In this document: in pieces, positions 1 through 5,895 of the stretch
How the letters are laid out: every line of letters starts with the position of its first letter
Position numbering within the stretch: the stretch's first letter is position 1
Assembly: GCA_934561485.1 (NCBI GenBank)
Contig: CAKTGS010000105.1
Coordinates: 1 to 6,246 of the forward strand
DNA: 6,246 nt
From: an uncultured Faecalibacterium sp.
GTDB lineage: Bacteria; Bacillota; Clostridia; Oscillospirales; Ruminococcaceae
Direction of reading: 5' to 3'
The notes under the pieces: model-generated
Database searches by the model: none
What the model saw: only the letters and a program-made list of their open reading frames with translations
What the model was told of the DNA's origin: nothing
Translations under genes and position numbers: made by a program

Positions 1-698
1 CCCTTCTGCGCGTTCAGCTTTTCGGCTGCATCTGCCAACGCCCCCAGCTTTTTGGAGGCCGACAGCCGGGAGGCACCAGCGGCGATCATGGCACCAAAGC
101 CACAGGCGACAAGGGCCAGCACGCTGCCGACGATGCCCAGCGCGTTGTAGGCGGTGTTCATGAAGGTGTTCGTGCCCGTCATCAACACGCCGCCATCCTC
201 CGTTGCCGTCATCACAACGTCCCCAAGGGCCGCAGGCGACACAACATCCAGGCCAATGAGGCAGCCCAACGTTCCCAGCCCGAAGAGCACCGTGAACGTG
301 ATGCCCACGGCCAGCAGGGTGCGGCCTGCGCTGTACCGTTTTTTGGCGCTGATACGGATGCTTTCCACCGGGGTCGGCTCCGGCTTTGCAAAGATCTGCC
401 GGAACCAGCCGGGCATCCCGGCGGCATCTTCCGCGCGGAAGGGCTGCCCTGCACTGCCGCTGGCAGAATTGTCCCGTCCCCGGAAGGCTTTTGCCGCCTC
501 CCCGATACCGTAGTTGGCTGCATGGACAGCGGCTTTGCCCACATCCCACGCCCGGTCGCCGATGTCCATGCCCCTGCCTTCAAAGCCGTGGGCAAAGGCA
601 TCGGTCATGGTGTCGCCAAAGGCGCGCAGCTGGTCTTCCAACTCCTGCTGCACCTGCCGGCCTTCGTTATTTCGGTTATCGTTTTCACGATCGTACAT
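1..698 (-). CDS. Unrecognised membrane protein with two predicted TM helices, 3' end beyond window
   Basis: The first 232 complete codons are visible and the gene runs off the window at position 1. The ATG (698-696) lies 10 nt after the stop of the FAD-dehydrogenase gene. A GGTGAG site at 713-708 with a 9-nt spacer supports this start and overlaps that stop codon, suggesting coupled translation. Residues 1-30 are very polar and charged (MYDRENDNRNNEGRQ). Residues 30-125 are soluble and rich in Ala and Gly, with a KPEPTPVES stretch near 105. Two hydrophobic segments follow, about 127-150 (TLLAVGITFTVLFGLG) and 187-208 (LGIVGSVLALVACGFG). A short loop lies between them and a basic, Ala-rich helix (SRLSASKKLGALADAAEKL) follows. 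The plan of acidic soluble N-terminus, two helices and charged C-terminal region resembles clostridial XpaC-like proteins (5-bromo-4-chloroindolyl phosphate hydrolysis family), but I see no diagnostic motif and this is only a suggestion. Thr codons are mixed (8 ACG, 6 ACC), whereas the neighbouring genes look ACC-dominated by eye; this is a weak hint of different history. Confidence 0.8.
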   Translation of the reverse strand, partial: MYDRENDNRNNEGRQVQQELEDQLRAFGDTMTDAFAHGFEGRGMDIGDRAWDVGKAAVHAANYGIGEAAKAFRGRDNSASGSAGQPFRAEDAAGMPGWFRQIFAKPEPTPVESIRISAKKRYSAGRTLLAVGITFTVLFGLGTLGCLIGLDVVSPAALGDVVMTATEDGGVLMTGTNTFMNTAYNALGIVGSVLALVACGFGAMIAAGASRLSASKKLGALADAAEKLNAQK

Positions 699-713
699 CA
701 AAATTTTCTCACC
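699..713 (-). promoter_or_regulatory. RBS of the membrane-protein gene, overlapping the upstream stop
   Basis: On the minus strand AAGGGTGAG is followed by AAAATTTTG and then ATG. The core GGTGAG (713-708) contains the TGA stop (711-709) of the FAD-dehydrogenase gene. Ribosomes ending that gene are therefore positioned on the next start site. It supports the ATG at 698 and operon membership for this gene. Confidence 0.6.
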
Positions 714-2304
714 CTTCTGCCGGTGCATACCGGCTGATGATGGCGCGGGCCACCCGCAGGCCATCCACAGCGGCGCTCATAATGCCACCTGCATATCCCG
801 CACCCTCACCGCAGGGGTACAGCCCTGCCAGCTGTGCACATTCAAAATCCTCTTCGCGCTTAAGCCGCACCGGACTGCTGGTGCGGGTTTCAAGGCCGGT
901 AAGGATGGCATCCGGCGCCGTGTAACCTGCAATTTTGTGTTCGTAAGCGCGCAGGCCCGCCCGCAGAGTGTCGGCCAGCTCCCCGGGCAGCAGGCTGCCC
1001 AGGTCTGCCGCGGTCACCCCCCGGTCGTAGGTAGGCTGCACGCTGCCGATGTGCAGCCGGCCCCTGCCTTCCAGAAAGCTCTGGATGTTCTCTGCCGGAG
1101 CTGCATAGGCACCTGCATGGTGTCCGGCTTCGTATGCACGGGCTTCCAGCTCCCGCTGGAAGGCAATGGCGCGGCGCGGGTCGTTTGCAAAGTCGGCCCC
1201 GCTCACGCTCACCACCACCGCCGCATTGGCATTTTTGCCGCTGCGTGCATGGTAGCTCATGCCATTGGTCACCACACGGCCCTGTTCGCTGGCAGATGCC
1301 ACCACCTGCCCGCCGGGGCACATGCAGAAGGTGTACACACACCGCTCTCCCACATGCTGGGACAGCTGGTATTCGCCCCGGGGCAGCGCCGGGTGCCCGG
1401 CGGCCTCGTGGTACAGGCTCTTTTCAATTTCGCTCTGCAGGTGCTCCGCGCGGAACCCCACGCTGAAGGGCTTGCATTCCAGCTGCAGGCCGCTGTCCAT
1501 AAGCATGGCAAAGGTGTCCCGGGCCGAGTGGCCCACCGCAAACACCAGTGCCTCGCAGGCAAAGGTGCCTTTTGTGGTAAAAATGCCGGTGATCTGTCCG
1601 TTTTTCTGTTCCAGGCCGGTGAGCGCCGTGTTGAAATGCACCTCCCCGCCCAGGGACTCGATCTCTTTGCGGATGGAGGCGATCACGCCCCGCAGCAGGT
1701 CGGTGCCCACATGAGGCTTCTGCTTCCAGGCGATCTCCGCCGGGGCACCGTGCTGCAGAAACACCTCGGTCACAAAGCCGCACAGCTCATCGCCGATGCG
1801 GGTGGTCAGCTTGCCGTCCGAGAAGGTGCCGGCGCCGCCCTCGCCAAACTGGATGTTCGCATTTTCGTCCAGCTCGCCGGTGGCGGAAAAATGCTCCACC
1901 GCCCGCACCCGCTCGTCCAGCGCGGGGCCGCGCTCCAACACAATGGGCCGGTACCCCTGCCGGGCCAGCAGCAGCGCGGCAAACAGCCCTGCCGGGCCAA
2001 GGCCGCACACCACCGGGCGGTGCGGCAGGGGGCGGGTGCCGTTCTGCACGGAAAGATCCACCCTGCTGTGCAGGCTGGCGTCCGGACAGCGGGCGGCAAA
2101 TGCCGCTTCCTCGGCGGCATCCGACAGGGTGACGGCCACCGTGTACACCAGCTTGGGCTGGCCGCGGCGGGCATCCACCGAAAGTTTTGCCACGCCGAGG
2201 TGCTGCGCCTTGCCGCGCGGCAGGTGCAGAGCATGCAGGGCTTTTTCAAATGCCTGCGCTTCCCCGGCGGAAAGCGGCAGACGAATGTTGCGAACCAAAA
2301 TCAT
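709..2304 (-). CDS. FAD-dependent dehydrogenase, COG2509 type, function unknown
   Basis: A 531-residue protein, apparently complete. Residues 98-126 form a classical dinucleotide-binding fold (VVCGLGPAGLFAALLLARQG, ending in acidic IVLERG), the FAD ADP-binding site. Next come a glycine-rich FAD-contact segment at 154-169 (GEGGAGTFSDGKLTTR), FAVGHSARD at 255-263, a cysteine-rich motif CVYTFCMCPGG at 322-332, and a C-terminal FAD-binding motif PCGEGAGYAGGIMSAAVDG at 497-515. Residues 1-95 form a small alpha/beta N-terminal domain. This order and length fit the family called uncharacterised FAD-dependent dehydrogenase (COG2509), whose substrate I do not know; the conserved Cys residues (322, 327, 329, 498) are candidate redox residues. 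There is no signal peptide, so it should be cytoplasmic. The ATG is the only possible start: an in-frame TAA lies four codons upstream. It follows cdaR by 18 nt, apparently as part of the same operon. Confidence 0.92.
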   Translation of the reverse strand: MILVRNIRLPLSAGEAQAFEKALHALHLPRGKAQHLGVAKLSVDARRGQPKLVYTVAVTLSDAAEEAAFAARCPDASLHSRVDLSVQNGTRPLPHRPVVCGLGPAGLFAALLLARQGYRPIVLERGPALDERVRAVEHFSATGELDENANIQFGEGGAGTFSDGKLTTRIGDELCGFVTEVFLQHGAPAEIAWKQKPHVGTDLLRGVIASIRKEIESLGGEVHFNTALTGLEQKNGQITGIFTTKGTFACEALVFAVGHSARDTFAMLMDSGLQLECKPFSVGFRAEHLQSEIEKSLYHEAAGHPALPRGEYQLSQHVGERCVYTFCMCPGGQVVASASEQGRVVTNGMSYHARSGKNANAAVVVSVSGADFANDPRRAIAFQRELEARAYEAGHHAGAYAAPAENIQSFLEGRGRLHIGSVQPTYDRGVTAADLGSLLPGELADTLRAGLRAYEHKIAGYTAPDAILTGLETRTSSPVRLKREEDFECAQLAGLYPCGEGAGYAGGIMSAAVDGLRVARAIISRYAPAEG

Positions 2305-2323
2305 CTTGTTGTGTTATCCTTTT
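2305..2323 (-). promoter_or_regulatory. RBS of the FAD-dehydrogenase gene, long spacing
   Basis: AAAAGGA (2323-2317) abuts the TGA stop of cdaR and is followed by a 12-nt spacer before the ATG at 2304. This spacing is longer than the usual 5-9 nt. No alternative in-frame start exists because of the upstream TAA, so expression probably relies on termination-reinitiation from cdaR. That last point is inference. Confidence 0.5.
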
Positions 2324-3627
2324 CAGTTGCTGTCAATGCGGCACTGCAGCACATAGCTGCCCAGTGCAAAGATCTTGCCGTTGGCGGGCACATACAGGCG
2401 GCAGGCAATGTTCTGCTGGCCCACTGCCACCGAGAAGTCCTCGGCATCAATCTCAATGACCACCTGCTCCGGGGTCAGGGTTTCCAGTGCGCCCTTGGGG
2501 CCGCAGAGGGTCGCGTTCATCAGCCGTTCTGTCTCCACCGTGAGCCGATAGGTAGACGGCAGGTTGACCACCTGCACACAGCTGGAGGGCAGGTTCATCG
2601 TTTTGGTCTCCAGGCCAGAGCAGTCAAAGCTGACCGTAATACTGGAAATGTTGTCCAGCAGGTAGATCTCCGAAGGCAGCTCAATGGGCAGCTCGTAGCT
2701 CTTGTTCAGCGCAAAGGTGGACAGGTCGATGGTGCCGATGGACAGGGTAGACAGCGCATCGATCTTCTCCGCCGGGCCGGCCACCTTGAGCTGCTTGCGG
2801 CTGAGGTCGTATGCCAGCACCGAATCGTCAAAGTCCTTGGGTGCGTTGATGAAGCTCACATTCACCGGCAGAGTGGCCATTTTGTACACCTGCAGGGTCA
2901 CGTCCACGCTGTTTTCTTCCAGCTCGGTATAGGCAAACTTGACTTCCTTGCCGCCGGAAGTGTAGAAGCGCAGCGGGGTCTCCAGCGTGACCGAGCTGGT
3001 CAGCTCGCCGGTATAGGTCACCTCTGCCGTGCAGGTAGCCACCTTGTCCAGCTCACTGCTGGGGCCGGAAAGGGTCACCGTCTCCTTGGAGACATCGGTG
3101 CTGTACAGGATGTAGCCATCCGCAATGGTCAGGTAGTTGGTGGTCACGGTCACGGGCAGCGTTTTTTCTTCCACCACATCAAACACCACGTCCACCGTGT
3201 TTTCCGAGCCTTCCAGTGTCACGGTCACGCCGTTCAGCATTCCGTTGGCCCCGCGCACCAGCAGCCGCAGTGTTTTTTCGCCGCTGTCGCGCACGCTGGA
3301 CCAGTCCGGGTAAACCACAAAATCAGAAGCCGACAGGCCGCCGATGGTGTAGCCATCGCCGGAGATCTTCAGGTTCACCGTCTTGTCCTCGGCGCTGACG
3401 ATGCTCAGGCCCCGGGAAGTATAGGCAGCGGAATCGTAGGTGTAATCCACCGGCACATTGTAAATGGTGTTGGTGGTGCCGGGCTGCACAATGATGGTAA
3501 CCACCATCCAGGCGATCACTGCACCCAGAATGGAAAGTGCCAGCCGGATGCGGCGGTCATCCAGAATGCTCTTGCTGTGGGAGACGGCAGGCTTTGTGCC
3601 GTTTGCCTTGTTGGGTTCCTTGCTCAT
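2323..3627 (-). CDS. cdaR: CdaR, YbbR-repeat regulator of the diadenylate cyclase
   Basis: A 434-residue membrane-anchored protein. A basic N-terminus (DDRRIR, 23-28) precedes one hydrophobic helix at about 29-47 (LALSILGAVIAWMVVTIIV), so residues 48-434 should face outside the cell. That part is beta-rich and holds four YbbR-like repeats, marked by LKISGDGYTIGGL (86-98), VTLSGPSSELDKV (184-196), LKVAGPAEKIDAL (280-292) and ATLCGPKGALETL (372-384). The last three keep the GP pair; the first has GD instead. In characterised Firmicutes, CdaR binds CdaA in the membrane and modulates c-di-AMP synthesis. Length and repeat number fit the family. The start overlaps the cdaA stop as ATGA (3627-3624), and GGGGAGG at 3644-3638, 10 nt before the ATG, confirms it. 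The tight coupling suggests fixed stoichiometry with CdaA. Unlike in Bacilli, glmM does not follow. Confidence 0.93.
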   Translation of the reverse strand: MSKEPNKANGTKPAVSHSKSILDDRRIRLALSILGAVIAWMVVTIIVQPGTTNTIYNVPVDYTYDSAAYTSRGLSIVSAEDKTVNLKISGDGYTIGGLSASDFVVYPDWSSVRDSGEKTLRLLVRGANGMLNGVTVTLEGSENTVDVVFDVVEEKTLPVTVTTNYLTIADGYILYSTDVSKETVTLSGPSSELDKVATCTAEVTYTGELTSSVTLETPLRFYTSGGKEVKFAYTELEENSVDVTLQVYKMATLPVNVSFINAPKDFDDSVLAYDLSRKQLKVAGPAEKIDALSTLSIGTIDLSTFALNKSYELPIELPSEIYLLDNISSITVSFDCSGLETKTMNLPSSCVQVVNLPSTYRLTVETERLMNATLCGPKGALETLTPEQVVIEIDAEDFSVAVGQQNIACRLYVPANGKIFALGSYVLQCRIDSN

Positions 3628-4526
3628 TGCTGCTCGTCCTCCCCTTTCTGTGTGATCCAGTTCCAGACCTGCTTGGCGCGGTCCTTCCAGGTTTCCGCCG
3701 TGCTCTTTTCCACGGTGGTCTCCTTCGGGATCATCTCATCAATCAGGCGGGTATACAGGGTCTGGCGGTCAAAATGGCGGATCAGCACGCCGTTTTTGGC
3801 CACGGAGATGATGCCGGTCTCCTCGCTGACCACAATGGCAATGGCATCGGAATTTTCGGCAATGCCCAGGCAGGCGCGGTGGCGGGTGCCCATATCCTTG
3901 CCCAGGTCCAGGTTGTTGGAAAGCGGCAGCACGCAGCCCGCCGCCTTGATGCGGCCATTTTCAATGATGGCAGCACCATCGTGCAGCGGGGTGCCCTCGT
4001 AAAAGATGGTGCCCAGCACTTCCAGGTTCACGGCGCTGTTCACCGGGGTGCCGGTGCGCACGATCTCTGAGAGGTTGGTGTGGCGTTCCAGCACGATCAG
4101 TGCGCCGGTCTTGGTCTCTGAAAAGCGCTCCGCCGCATCGCAGATGGCAATGATGGCACTGCGCCAGGCCCCTTTCAGGCTGGGGTCGTTGTAGCGTTCC
4201 TTCATGTTGAACAGCTTGGACGCCCACTGGTCGGTCTGGCCCATGCGCTCCAGCGCACGGCGGATCTCCGGTTGGAACAGCACCACCAGCGTGAGCAGGC
4301 CCACCTGCAGCAGCGAGTTGAGCAGCCAGGTGACTGTGCGCATGTTGAGCGTGTTGGCCACCAGGTATACCGCCAGCACCAGCAGCGCGCCCTTGGCCAG
4401 CTGACCGGCACGGGTGCGGTTGATGATGCCCAGCAGCTGGTAGATCAGAAACGCGATGATGATGATATCCAGCAGATCGACAATTTTAAAGGTCTGAAAA
4501 TTGGCGATGATCGCATTCAGAGTCAT
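3624..4526 (-). CDS. cdaA: CdaA, membrane diadenylate cyclase (c-di-AMP synthase)
   Basis: A 300-residue enzyme that condenses two ATP into cyclic di-AMP, an essential Firmicutes messenger controlling potassium and osmolyte transport and, indirectly, wall stress. Three hydrophobic helices lie at about 16-34 (VDLLDIIIIAFLIYQLLGI), 43-60 and 66-84. They are followed by FQPEIRRALERMG (84-96) and the DAC (DisA_N) domain, about 120-265. Both catalytic signatures are intact: LHDGAAII with DGA at 183-185, and GTRHRACLGIAE with RHR at 215-217. The three helices separate it from DisA, which is soluble with DNA-binding domains, and from CdaS. From memory B. subtilis CdaA is about 273 residues; the excess here is mainly a charged C-terminal tail of about 30 residues (from IPKETTVEK, with WKDRAKQVWNWI and GEDEQQ). 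GGGAG (4540-4536), 9 nt before the ATG, supports the start. It follows ispDF by 19 nt and overlaps cdaR by 4 nt. Confidence 0.96.
   Translation of the reverse strand: MTLNAIIANFQTFKIVDLLDIIIIAFLIYQLLGIINRTRAGQLAKGALLVLAVYLVANTLNMRTVTWLLNSLLQVGLLTLVVLFQPEIRRALERMGQTDQWASKLFNMKERYNDPSLKGAWRSAIIAICDAAERFSETKTGALIVLERHTNLSEIVRTGTPVNSAVNLEVLGTIFYEGTPLHDGAAIIENGRIKAAGCVLPLSNNLDLGKDMGTRHRACLGIAENSDAIAIVVSEETGIISVAKNGVLIRHFDRQTLYTRLIDEMIPKETTVEKSTAETWKDRAKQVWNWITQKGEDEQQ
3638..3644 (-). promoter_or_regulatory. RBS of cdaR, inside the end of cdaA
   Basis: GGGGAGG is a strong Shine-Dalgarno match 10 nt before the cdaR ATG. It lies within the last codons of cdaA, where it encodes part of the acidic GEDEQQ tail. 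With the ATGA overlap it fixes the cdaR start and indicates translational coupling. Confidence 0.7.
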
Positions 4527-4535
4527 GGATGTATA

Positions 4536-4540
4536 CTCCC
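4536..4540 (-). promoter_or_regulatory. RBS of cdaA
   Basis: GGGAG on the minus strand is followed by a 9-nt spacer (TATACATCC) and the cdaA ATG. It lies in the 19-nt gap after the ispDF TAA stop, which leaves no space for a separate promoter or terminator. This supports co-transcription of ispDF and cdaA. Confidence 0.65.
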
Positions 4541-4545
4541 GTTTC

Positions 4546-5712
4546 TTACAGTCGTTCGATCAGGGCAACGGCGTGGGCGGCAATGCCCAGGCCCTCGCCG
4601 GTAAAGCCAAGGTGTTCCTCGGTGGTGGCCTTCACGCTCACGGCATCCACCGGCAGGCCGAAGGCTGCAGCCAGGTTGGCGCGCATGGCCGGAATGTGCG
4701 GAGCCAGCTTGGGGCGCTGGCACAGCAGGGTGGCGTCAATGTTTTCAATGCGCCAGCCGTGCTCAGCCAGGATGCGTGCCACGTGCCCGGCCAGCTTCAG
4801 GCTGTCGGCTCCGGCATAGGCGGGGTCATTGTCCGGGAAATGCTGGCCGATGTCGCCCAGGGCAGCGGCCCCCAGCACCGCGTCCATCACGGCGTGGGTC
4901 AGCACATCGGCATCCGAGTGGCCCAGCAGGCCCTTTTCAAAGGGAACTTCCACACCGCCCAGGATCAGCTTGCGGTCCTCTACCAAACGATGTACGTCAT
5001 AACCATGTCCAATGCGCATTTTCGTTTTCTCCTTCTGTGTGGGGCGGGGCAGGTCCTCCCGCGTGGTGATTTTCAGGTTGGCATAGTCGCCCTGGGTCAA
5101 CTGCACCGGGCGGCCGGTCAGCTCAAACAGGCTGCAGTCATCGGTGACCAGCATGGCCTTTTCGGCATCCAGTTCTTCCAGCGCGGCCAGATAAGCGGCG
5201 CGGTCAAAGCACTGGGGTGTCTGCACTGCATACAGGGTGCTGCGGTCCGGGGTGGCCTGCACCATGCAATCGGCCGGAACCGTTTTGCCGTCCCCGCGCA
5301 CCGCCTGTTTCACGGTATCCTTTACCGGCACCGCCGGGGCAGCCGCACCGCACCGGGCAGCCGCCTGCAGGGCCGCTTCGATCACGGCCTGACTGACGAA
5401 GGGCCGTGCCGCATCGTGCACCGCCACGATCTCGCCTGTTGCAGCCAGCACGCCGTTTTTGGCGCTTTCGGCACGGGTAGCCCCGCCCGCCGTAATGGCA
5501 ACAGGCTTTGTGCAGTCTGCCGCCTGCTGCTCCACAAAGGCGCGGTTTTTGCCCGCCACCAAAACGATCTCCGTGACAGCGGGGCACTGCTCAAAGGCAC
5601 GGATGCTGCGGCGCAGCACCGTTTCGCCCCCCAGGTCAAAGCTGAGTTTGTCAAACCCCATGCGGGTGGAAGAGCCTGCCGCCACCAGCACAGCCGATAC
5701 ATTCTTTTCCAA
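4546..5712 (-). CDS. ispDF: IspDF, fused CDP-ME synthase / MEcPP synthase of the MEP pathway
   Basis: A 388-residue fusion of two non-consecutive MEP-pathway enzymes for isoprenoid synthesis. Residues 1-221 are IspD (MEP cytidylyltransferase): [18 protein letters not shown] (5-22) binds CTP, followed by [13 protein letters not shown] (76-88), HDAARPFVS (99-107), VKDTVK (130-135), TPQCF (165-169), TDDCSLFE (190-197) and [14 protein letters not shown] (208-221). Residues 232-388 are IspF (MEcPP synthase): [11 protein letters not shown] (233-243) supplies metal ligands Asp239 and His241, [14 protein letters not shown] (265-278) supplies His273, and [16 protein letters not shown] (361-376) closes the site. 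Both halves have their normal stand-alone lengths and intact motifs. The start is TTG at 5712-5710: an in-frame TAA lies two codons upstream, the next ATG (Met18) would remove the CTP loop, and AGGTG precedes it by 6 nt. The linker ([10 protein letters not shown]) is encoded by a strong internal Shine-Dalgarno site before the IspF ATG. It is first in the operon, 19 nt before cdaA. Confidence 0.96.
   Translation of the reverse strand: MEKNVSAVLVAAGSSTRMGFDKLSFDLGGETVLRRSIRAFEQCPAVTEIVLVAGKNRAFVEQQAADCTKPVAITAGGATRAESAKNGVLAATGEIVAVHDAARPFVSQAVIEAALQAAARCGAAAPAVPVKDTVKQAVRGDGKTVPADCMVQATPDRSTLYAVQTPQCFDRAAYLAALEELDAEKAMLVTDDCSLFELTGRPVQLTQGDYANLKITTREDLPRPTQKEKTKMRIGHGYDVHRLVEDRKLILGGVEVPFEKGLLGHSDADVLTHAVMDAVLGAAALGDIGQHFPDNDPAYAGADSLKLAGHVARILAEHGWRIENIDATLLCQRPKLAPHIPAMRANLAAAFGLPVDAVSVKATTEEHLGFTGEGLGIAAHAVALIERL
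5017..5036 (-). promoter_or_regulatory. Internal Shine-Dalgarno and ATG for stand-alone IspF within ispDF
   Basis: AGAAGGAG (5036-5029) is followed by a 9-nt A-rich spacer (AAAACGAAA) and ATG (5019-5017), in frame with ispDF. Translation from here gives 157 residues starting [12 protein letters not shown], the normal full length of IspF. The site is stronger than the one at the gene's own TTG start. Presence and geometry are seen directly; that ribosomes initiate here is inference. Confidence 0.6.
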
Positions 5713-5723
5713 TTTTTACACCT
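5710..5723 (-). promoter_or_regulatory. RBS and TTG start of ispDF
   Basis: AGGTG (5723-5719), a 6-nt spacer (TAAAAA) and TTG. The in-frame TAA just before the TTG, and the alignment of the first residues with the usual IspD beginning (MxxxVSAVxVAAG), make TTG the only sensible start. The weak start codon may limit translation of the fusion. Confidence 0.7.
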
Positions 5724-5768
5724 GCCCTGTGTTTGCGCCGCCGGGCCGACTGGTTTTCCGGCGGGCAG
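5722..5768 (-). promoter_or_regulatory. Foldable GC-rich leader of the ispDF-cdaAR operon
   Basis: In the minus-strand transcript, CCGCCGG (5764-5758) can pair perfectly with CCGGCGG (5744-5738) across a 13-nt loop. CTGCCC (5768-5763) is also complementary to GGGCAG (5727-5722), whose last bases overlap the AGGTG ribosome binding site. The two pairings share two bases, so they form either one hairpin extended by a shorter outer stem or two alternatives. No U-run follows, so it is not an intrinsic terminator. I recognise no known riboswitch. A role in masking the RBS is inference. Confidence 0.4.
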
Positions 5769-5787
5769 ATAGAATAAGCCATATTTT

Positions 5788-5816
5788 ATTATAGCGTATC
5801 AGGGCGCAAACTGCAA
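5788..5816 (-). promoter_or_regulatory. Sigma-A-type promoter of the ispDF operon
   Basis: On the minus strand TTGCAG (5816-5811) and a perfect TATAAT (5793-5788) are separated by 17 bp. The -35 box matches consensus at three of six bases (TTG). Transcription would start near 5781, giving a leader of about 68 nt. The promoter sits between the upstream terminator and ispDF, where one is required. Confidence 0.75.
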
Positions 5817-5831
5817 CCGATATTCTACAGC

Positions 5832-5863
5832 AAAAATGCCCTTCTGCACAGGGCAGAAGGGCA
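5832..5863 (-). terminator. Intrinsic terminator after the phospho-sugar mutase gene
   Basis: A perfect 11-bp stem (TGCCCTTCTGC, 5863-5853, with GCAGAAGGGCA, 5847-5837) has a 5-nt loop and is followed by TTTTT (5836-5832) on the minus strand. It begins 32 nt after the mutase stop codon. It separates the mutase transcript from the ispDF operon. Confidence 0.92.
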
Positions 5864-5895
5864 CAAATGAATCGCTGTGAAATTTCGGGGAAGAT

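Noticed and set aside
212..601. A 129-codon minus-strand frame at the left end
   Set aside because: It overlaps the membrane-protein frame starting at 698 in another register. That frame has a proper RBS, two clean hydrophobic segments and ordinary composition, while this one is Pro/Arg/Ser/Trp-rich shadow sequence.
712..720. CCCTTCTGC occurring near positions 1, 712 and 5839 as a possible dispersed repeat
   Set aside because: The copies are short, have unrelated flanks, and are explained separately as coding sequence, an SD-containing gene junction and a terminator arm.
514..4002. A stop-free plus-strand reading frame of 1162 codons running antisense to three or more genes
   Set aside because: It is codon-aligned opposite the FAD-dehydrogenase and cdaR genes, so stops there would need sense TTA, CTA or TCA codons, which these genes avoid. 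The minus-strand proteins have clear family motifs, while the plus-strand translation is a His/Gln/Arg-rich mixture with no domain. It is a codon-bias shadow.
5738..5764. The leader hairpin as an attenuator or intrinsic terminator
   Set aside because: No run of U follows the stem on the minus strand; the next bases are GCGCAAACACAGG.
4501..5772. A 423-codon plus-strand frame opposite ispDF
   Set aside because: It has the same cause as the longer antisense frame: codon-aligned opposite ispDF, with no recognisable motif and crossing the operon leader.
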